Under the pieces are notes generated by a model. The model made no database searches. It was not told the origin of the DNA and was given only the letters and a program-made list of their open reading frames with translations. Below, piece by piece: positions 13,210 to 17,101 of a DNA stretch of 17,101 nt (positions are counted from its first letter, which is position 1; every line of letters starts with the position of its first letter). The DNA is taken from the NCBI GenBank assembly GCA_002327925.1, contig DCVA01000017.1, forward strand, positions 1 through 17,101, read 5' to 3'. This DNA comes from Anaerolineales bacterium UBA2200 (lineage in GTDB: Bacteria > Chloroflexota > Anaerolineae > UBA2200). The translations under genes were made by a program, and so were the position numbers.

Positions 13210-15096
13210 ATGTTCGGATACAGCGGCAAGATCCTGCACATCGACTTGGCCAAGCGCAAGAGCTGGGTCGAGCCGAAGGCAGAGCCATGGTACAAGACCT
13301 ACATAGGCGGCACCTCAATGGCCACCCGGCTCTGCTGGGAGAACATCGAGGCGGGCTGCGACCCGCTCGCACCGGGTAACCCGATCTGCATTGCCGGTGG
13401 CCTCTTTGCCGGCACCCCTGTGCCTGTTGGCGGCAAGTGGGGCATCGCCAGCAAATCGCCCCTGACCGGATTCATCGCCGACAGCCTCTCGGGCAGCTGG
13501 TTTGCCGTAGCGCTCAAGCGCTCCGGCTGGGATGGCATCGTCATTCACGGCGCCAGCCCTGACTGGGTCTATATTCTGGTCGACGACGACGTGGTCACGT
13601 TCCGGCCTGCCTCGCACCTGCTGGGCAAAGGGACCTTCGCCACGGAAGAGGCCATCCGCGAGGAGCTGGGAGACGACCAGGTACGCTCGGCGACCATCGG
13701 ACCGGCCGGTGAGAAAGGGGTGCTCTACGCCAATGTGACCAACGACGGCCGCCAGGCCGGCCGCACCGGCCACGGGGCAGTCTGGGGTTCCAAAAAGCTC
13801 AAGGCGCTGTCTGTGCGCGGCACGGGCGACGTGAAGGTGGCTGATCCGGAAACGCTGCTCAAGCTGGCCCTGGACATCTCCAAGACCGCTCAGGGCCCCT
13901 ACACGGAAAAGTACCGCGTGCTGGGTACCGCCTCCAACGTGCTGAACATGAACCGCCTGGGCCTGCTGCCCACTCGCAACTATCAGGAAGGCGAGTTCGA
14001 GCATGCCGAGTCCATCAGCGGCGAGTACCTCAAAGAGCACCACGCAGTCAAGACGGTCGCCTGCGCCGGCTGCCCCATCGCCTGCGAGCAAATGCGGCGA
14101 GTCAACGACGGCCCCTACACAGGCGCCATGTCCGGTATCGAGTACGAGTCTCTCTACGCGGTCAGCTCCAACCTGGGGATCGGCGACGTGAGGGTGGCCA
14201 TCAAGCTCATCGAGCTGTGCGACCAGGGCGGCATGGACTCCATGAGTGGCGGCGTGACGCTCGGCTGGGCCATGGAAACCTTTGAGCGCGGCGTGTTCAA
14301 GAAGGAAGACTTTAAGTGCAAAAAGTACCCGGAGGGCTTTGAGCCGAACTTTGGCAATGGCGAAGCCGCTGTGGCCCTCTGCGAGATGATCATCAACCGG
14401 GAAGGCATCGGCGACCTGCTGGCACTGGGCACGCGCAAGGCCAGCGCCAAGGTGGATGCCGAGCGCGGCAGCGAGACCTACAAGTGGGCCATGCACATCA
14501 AGGGCCTGGAGAATCCCGGCTACGACCTGCGCGGGCTCAAGACCTTCGCCCTCGGCGCCTCTGTGGTACCGCGCGGCGGCTGCCACAACCGCTCCGCCGC
14601 CTACGACGTGGATATCTCGGGCGAGGCGGATCGCTTCTCGGTGGATGAGAAACGCGGCGCTCTGGCCAAGGACAGCGAAGAGTACGCAGCGGTCTACGAT
14701 ACCCTGCCCCTGTGCAAGTTCATCCGCCGCTGCTTCACGGGCAAGGCCGACCGCGCCGGCGCCTGGCCCGTCATCGCCAAGCTCATCAACGCCACCACTG
14801 GCTGGGACATGGGCTACGACGACGTGGACATGATCGGCGTGCACTGCATCACCATCAAGAAGGCCTTTAACATCCGCGAGGGCTGGACGCGCAAGGATGA
14901 CCACCTGCCATGGCGAACACAGCACGAGGCCATGACCAAGGGCAAGTCCGCCAACTGCATGGTGACCGAGAAGGAACTGGAGTACATGAAGGACCAGTAC
15001 TACGAGGCCAAAGGCTGGACCAAGAAGGGGCTGATCCCCAAGGAGCAGCTGGTCAAGCTCGGGATGGAAGACCTGGCCAAGGAAATCGGGGTATAG
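13210..15096 (+). CDS. aor: Aldehyde:ferredoxin oxidoreductase, tungstopterin catalytic subunit
   Basis: A 628-residue member of the AOR family. These cytoplasmic enzymes carry a tungsten bis-pyranopterin and one [4Fe-4S] cluster and oxidise aldehydes to acids (or reduce acids) with ferredoxin-level electrons. The N-terminus MFGYSGKILHIDL is typical. Cofactor-binding stretches include KWGIASKSPLTGFIADS, ATIGPAGE and GRTGHGAVWGSKKLKA. The cluster ligands are C285, C288 and C292 (CAGCPIAC) and a fourth at C502 (DTLPLCKF), the pattern of Pyrococcus AOR. YDLRGLKTF ... RGGCHN matches the family's pterin-binding C-terminal region. I prefer ATG 13210 to ATG 13204 because AGGAGG at 13198-13203 abuts the first and is six bases from the second. 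It is translationally close to the ferredoxin subunit gene, so electrons probably pass to that partner. The substrate is unknown. Confidence 0.95.
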   Translation: MFGYSGKILHIDLAKRKSWVEPKAEPWYKTYIGGTSMATRLCWENIEAGCDPLAPGNPICIAGGLFAGTPVPVGGKWGIASKSPLTGFIADSLSGSWFAVALKRSGWDGIVIHGASPDWVYILVDDDVVTFRPASHLLGKGTFATEEAIREELGDDQVRSATIGPAGEKGVLYANVTNDGRQAGRTGHGAVWGSKKLKALSVRGTGDVKVADPETLLKLALDISKTAQGPYTEKYRVLGTASNVLNMNRLGLLPTRNYQEGEFEHAESISGEYLKEHHAVKTVACAGCPIACEQMRRVNDGPYTGAMSGIEYESLYAVSSNLGIGDVRVAIKLIELCDQGGMDSMSGGVTLGWAMETFERGVFKKEDFKCKKYPEGFEPNFGNGEAAVALCEMIINREGIGDLLALGTRKASAKVDAERGSETYKWAMHIKGLENPGYDLRGLKTFALGASVVPRGGCHNRSAAYDVDISGEADRFSVDEKRGALAKDSEEYAAVYDTLPLCKFIRRCFTGKADRAGAWPVIAKLINATTGWDMGYDDVDMIGVHCITIKKAFNIREGWTRKDDHLPWRTQHEAMTKGKSANCMVTEKELEYMKDQYYEAKGWTKKGLIPKEQLVKLGMEDLAKEIGV

Positions 15097-15105
15097 GAGC
15101 GCACC

Positions 15106-15603
15106 ATGACTACATCAACTTCCAAATACCAGTACATCTGCAATGACCCGGAAAAGTGCGTGGGATGCCAGTTCTGCGAGTACGCCTGCTCGTTCAACAA
15201 GACTGGCTCATTCAACGTCTATCGCAGCCGCATCCGCACCGTGCGGGCGCATGAGATCGTGGCTGCGTCGATCACATGCCGGACTTGCGAAGATGCTCCC
15301 TGCGTCCTCGCCTGTCCCCGTGATGCACTGACCCAGGACGCCGAGACGGGTGTCATCCACGTCGACGCGGAGCGCTGCGATGGCTGCGCCTGGTGCGTAG
15401 AGGCGTGCGACTTTGGGGCGATCTCCATCAACCCCGGCACCAAACGGGCCGAGATGTGCGACCAGTGCGCCGACAACGAAGAGGGGCCGCAGTGCGTCAA
15501 GTGGTGCCCCAAGGGCGCGCTCGAGCTCACCACTCCTGACCGCCGGGCTCAAAAGGCGCGGCACGAGCTGATTCTCGAAGAGGTGACGGCCGCCAAGAAG
15601 TGA
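15106..15603 (+). CDS. Four-cluster [4Fe-4S] ferredoxin-like subunit partnering AOR
   Basis: A 165-residue electron-transfer protein with 16 cysteines in four groups: C18/21/24/28, C58/61/66/70, C91/94/97/101 and C118/121/130/134. These should hold four [4Fe-4S] clusters as in the DmsB/AorA type of iron-sulfur subunit; C12 is extra. It has no signal peptide, so it is cytoplasmic, in line with AOR. The start lies nine bases after the AOR stop and its AGGAG overlaps that TAG, which points to one transcript and coupled translation. In AorABC and WOR5-type enzymes such a subunit carries electrons from the tungsten subunit to an acceptor; a flavin NADH-linked third subunit is not present downstream, so the acceptor may be free ferredoxin or another protein. 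Confidence 0.93.
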   Translation: MTTSTSKYQYICNDPEKCVGCQFCEYACSFNKTGSFNVYRSRIRTVRAHEIVAASITCRTCEDAPCVLACPRDALTQDAETGVIHVDAERCDGCAWCVEACDFGAISINPGTKRAEMCDQCADNEEGPQCVKWCPKGALELTTPDRRAQKARHELILEEVTAAKK

Positions 15604-15658
15604 GACCCTGCCGGCGCCCCGGGGCCGGCCAGCCACATCTCACAGTCGTGGTAACCTG

Positions 15659-15692
15659 TGTCGATGAGAGGCCCATGGGCCTCTCATCGACA
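15659..15692. repeat. Perfect 34-base palindrome after the AOR operon
   Basis: TGTCGATGAGAGGCCCA is followed directly by its exact reverse complement with no spacer. In RNA it would fold to a long stem of 14-15 pairs, but no T run follows. It lies 55 bases after the ferredoxin subunit stop and 88 bases before the next gene. Because it is self-complementary, both strands read VDERPMGLSST in one frame; this is not evidence of coding. It may be a terminator, a processing site or a protein-binding site. Confidence 0.7.
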
Positions 15693-15780
15693 TCCTTGTA
15701 CTGGAGGGCCCTGTGCACAAACCAGGGCGGCGACCCGAGGCGGTCATCCGTCGGATGCCGGACTAGGGAGGCAATGTCGT

Positions 15781-16041
15781 ATGGACAGAAAGGAAATGGA
15801 GGCCTTCGCGGCGACCGTGACGCCGGAACGCCTCCGCGAGCTGGTTCTCAGGCTCGAGCCGCAGCAACCCCAGGTATCACGCGGAACCGTCCCACTGTAC
15901 GTGCTGCTCGAGGAGCTCTGCCAGGCCCTGCCGGGAATCAAAGTGACGGAGCAGGCAAGGCTCGACGTGTTGCTGCGCCAGTCCATCATGGCCGCCGTCG
16001 AAAAGATCGAGGGCATGACCTTCGTCGAAGGCGACACCTGA
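15781..16041 (+). CDS. Small protein of unknown function, 86 residues
   Basis: ATG 15781 follows AGGGAGG by nine bases. The product begins MDRKEMEAFAATVTPERLRE and appears mainly alpha-helical, slightly acidic and soluble, with one cysteine in LLEELCQALPGIKV. The amphipathic spacing (LRELVLRLEP, LYVLLEELCQALPG, LDVLLRQSIMAAVEKIEG) suggests a compact helical bundle or a binding adaptor. I recognise no family. It is on the same strand as the AOR operon but separated by the 34-base palindrome, so it may be a separate transcript. A hairpin at 16056-16076 follows its stop. Confidence 0.6.
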   Translation: MDRKEMEAFAATVTPERLRELVLRLEPQQPQVSRGTVPLYVLLEELCQALPGIKVTEQARLDVLLRQSIMAAVEKIEGMTFVEGDT

Positions 16042-16055
16042 TGAACCCCTGACTT

Positions 16056-16076
16056 TATCTCCCTGGAAGGGAGATA
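16056..16076 (+). terminator. Hairpin after the 86-residue protein gene
   Basis: TATCTCCCT, loop GGA, then AGGGAGATA form a perfect 9-bp stem starting 14 bases after the TGA stop. No T run follows on the plus strand, so termination is only inferred from position. Confidence 0.45.
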
Positions 16077-16095
16077 GCAGCTCCCTGACTGCACC

Positions 16096-16124
16096 CTATG
16101 CCGTTCCGCCGGCCTTGGGCATAG
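16096..16124. repeat. Inverted repeat with 7-base arms in the convergent gap
   Basis: CTATGCC (16096-16102) and GGCATAG (16118-16124) can pair around a 15-base loop. It is one of three stem-loops in the 195-base gap between convergent genes; no function can be assigned. Confidence 0.35.
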
Positions 16125-16178
16125 CCGTTCGCCCCGACCCGGACGACACGCTCTAGACACACCCTTCCCCTGAAGAAC

Positions 16179-16210
16179 ACCAGCCCCTGGCCCTGAAGCC
16201 GGGGGCTGGT
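16179..16210 (-). terminator. Terminator-like hairpin for the RdhA-like gene
   Basis: ACCAGCCCC (16179-16187) and GGGGCTGGT (16202-16210) form a perfect 9-bp stem with a 14-base loop, 26 bases after the minus-strand stop. On that strand it is followed by GTTCTTC, a moderate T-rich stretch. Confidence 0.55.
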
Positions 16211-16236
16211 TGTCAAGAACGAGTCAGAGCCGGGAC

Positions 16237-17101
16237 CTACAGCCACGGTCTGCTCTTCTGGCTCCATGGACAGGCCGCCATGCAGTTCGAGCAGTCCACT
16301 CCGCCGTTCTGCCGCCAGAACAAATAGCAGTCCCCTACATTCACGTGCCACCGCAGTATCCCCGGCCGGTTCGATATCGACGTCCGCTCCAGACTCCACT
16401 CCCCCTTCGGAATCGCCTTAGCCGGACACGCGTGCGCACACGCCATGCACGTCTCGCAGAACCTCTGCATCCCAAAGTCGATCGGTTTGTCCGCCACCAG
16501 CGGCAGGTTCGTCAGTACCTTGCACAACCTCTGCCGCGCTCCATACTCAGGCGTCAGCAGCAGGCCCAGCTCCCCCAGCCCCGCATCTATCGCCAGCGGT
16601 ATGTTCTGCGCCGTGTCGTTCCCCGATGGCACAGCCTCATACCCCAGCGTCCGAATGTACTTCGCCAGCTTGCACACCACCTCGCCCATCCGCGAGTAGA
16701 TCATCGCCGTCGCCGTGCTCGCCCCCCACCCGGGCGATTCACGAATCCCCCTAAAGTCCTCCTCCAACCCGATCATGATCGCATACCTGTACGGTACCTC
16801 GTTCTCTCCGTACTCCCCCGTCTCCCGGTCAAAATAATGCGAGTACACCCACAACGGGTTCATCTCCGTGATCCCCACCAGATCCGCTCCGTAGTACCGC
16901 GCCGCTCCCTTCACCCGCTCGCTCATCACCCCCGGCTCGGCTATCGGCAACTTTTGCGCAACAGGATCGTCCCAGTCGTATAGCCCCCCGAATCCCCGTA
17001 CGTGCCCCGAAAAGCCCCTGTATTGCGGCGCCAGGCTCCCTACGCTGTCATCCACCCAGATCGCCCCCGTCCGCATCGCCCGCCCCTGCGCCAGCTCTTC
17101 C
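16237..17101 (-). CDS. Reductive-dehalogenase-like iron-sulfur protein, C-terminal part
   Basis: The frame is open to the right edge of the window. The residues before the first in-window ATG (EELAQGRA) look coding, so the N-terminus lies outside. Features of the RdhA family are SGNDTAQNIPLAIDAGLGEL, then LLLTPEYGARQRLCKVLTNL, a first cluster motif CETCMACAHACP, and a second, C-x11-C-x2-C-x3-CP (DCYLFW ... DCSNCMAACPW). These fit two [4Fe-4S] clusters next to a cobamide. RdhA enzymes remove halogen from organohalides; many homologues in Chloroflexota have unknown substrates, and the queuosine enzyme QueG is a distant relative. No RdhB membrane anchor follows downstream of its stop. Presence of a Tat signal cannot be judged. 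It converges on the 86-residue gene. Confidence 0.88.
   Translation of the reverse strand, partial: EELAQGRAMRTGAIWVDDSVGSLAPQYRGFSGHVRGFGGLYDWDDPVAQKLPIAEPGVMSERVKGAARYYGADLVGITEMNPLWVYSHYFDRETGEYGENEVPYRYAIMIGLEEDFRGIRESPGWGASTATAMIYSRMGEVVCKLAKYIRTLGYEAVPSGNDTAQNIPLAIDAGLGELGLLLTPEYGARQRLCKVLTNLPLVADKPIDFGMQRFCETCMACAHACPAKAIPKGEWSLERTSISNRPGILRWHVNVGDCYLFWRQNGGVDCSNCMAACPWSQKSRPWL

Noticed and set aside
13315..14925. A 536-codon open frame on the minus strand across the AOR gene
   Set aside because: Antisense to a complete AOR with all cluster ligands; no motif in the antisense product.
15600..16052. A 150-codon open frame overlapping the 86-residue gene and the 34-base palindrome
   Set aside because: It is out of frame with the better-supported ORF, reads through the palindrome, and gives an Arg/Gly-rich product without features.

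Overview
The window is GC-rich, gene-dense bacterial DNA. It most resembles an anaerobic member of the Chloroflexota, Anaerolineae- or Dehalococcoidia-like. That placement is an inference from three things: the gene mix (tungsten-type aldehyde:ferredoxin oxidoreductase next to a reductive-dehalogenase-like protein), the lipoproteins with Thr/Pro linkers, and the style of the YchF and transposase sequences. I see no rRNA, tRNA, CRISPR array or complete insertion sequence. Several genes have matches to a -35/-10 promoter with 16-17 base spacing, and the -10 is repeatedly close to TACAAT.

Left part (1-2100): the tail of an integrase-type transposase stays open in the same frame as ychF. A promoter inside this tail probably drives ychF. 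ychF converges on a small lipoprotein gene, and the two stop codons overlap in one CTAG.

Minus-strand envelope hydrolase cluster (2105-6194): read in transcription order it holds a possible small membrane peptide, a beta-lactamase-family serine hydrolase lipoprotein split from its C-terminal domain by a single in-frame TAG, a possible 37-residue lipoprotein, and a large lipoprotein fusing an amidohydrolase to an alpha/beta hydrolase. Together they look like outward-facing hydrolases for peptides or related amides and esters.

Middle (6413-11459): a plus-strand pair (ArnT/GT39-like membrane glycosyltransferase, then a nucleoside phosphorylase) converges on a minus-strand pair (six-helix membrane protein of unknown function, then a LysM lipoprotein). 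Divergent from these is a YhhN-family membrane protein, whose promoter abuts a perfect 16-base palindrome. A minus-strand NUDIX hydrolase follows, then an ABC exporter gene that has lost the core of its ATPase domain and also carries a frameshift.

Right part (12841-17101): a regulatory region with divergent promoters leads to a possible 25-codon leader ORF and a hairpin, then the AOR catalytic subunit and a four-cluster ferredoxin subunit. A perfect 34-base palindrome follows, then an 86-residue protein of unknown function. On the minus strand at the right edge is the C-terminal part of a reductive-dehalogenase-like protein whose N-terminus lies outside the window.

I do not see a clear new defence or mobile system. 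The points most worth checking are the amber-split hydrolase, the gutted ABC exporter, the leader of the AOR operon, and the two perfect palindromes.
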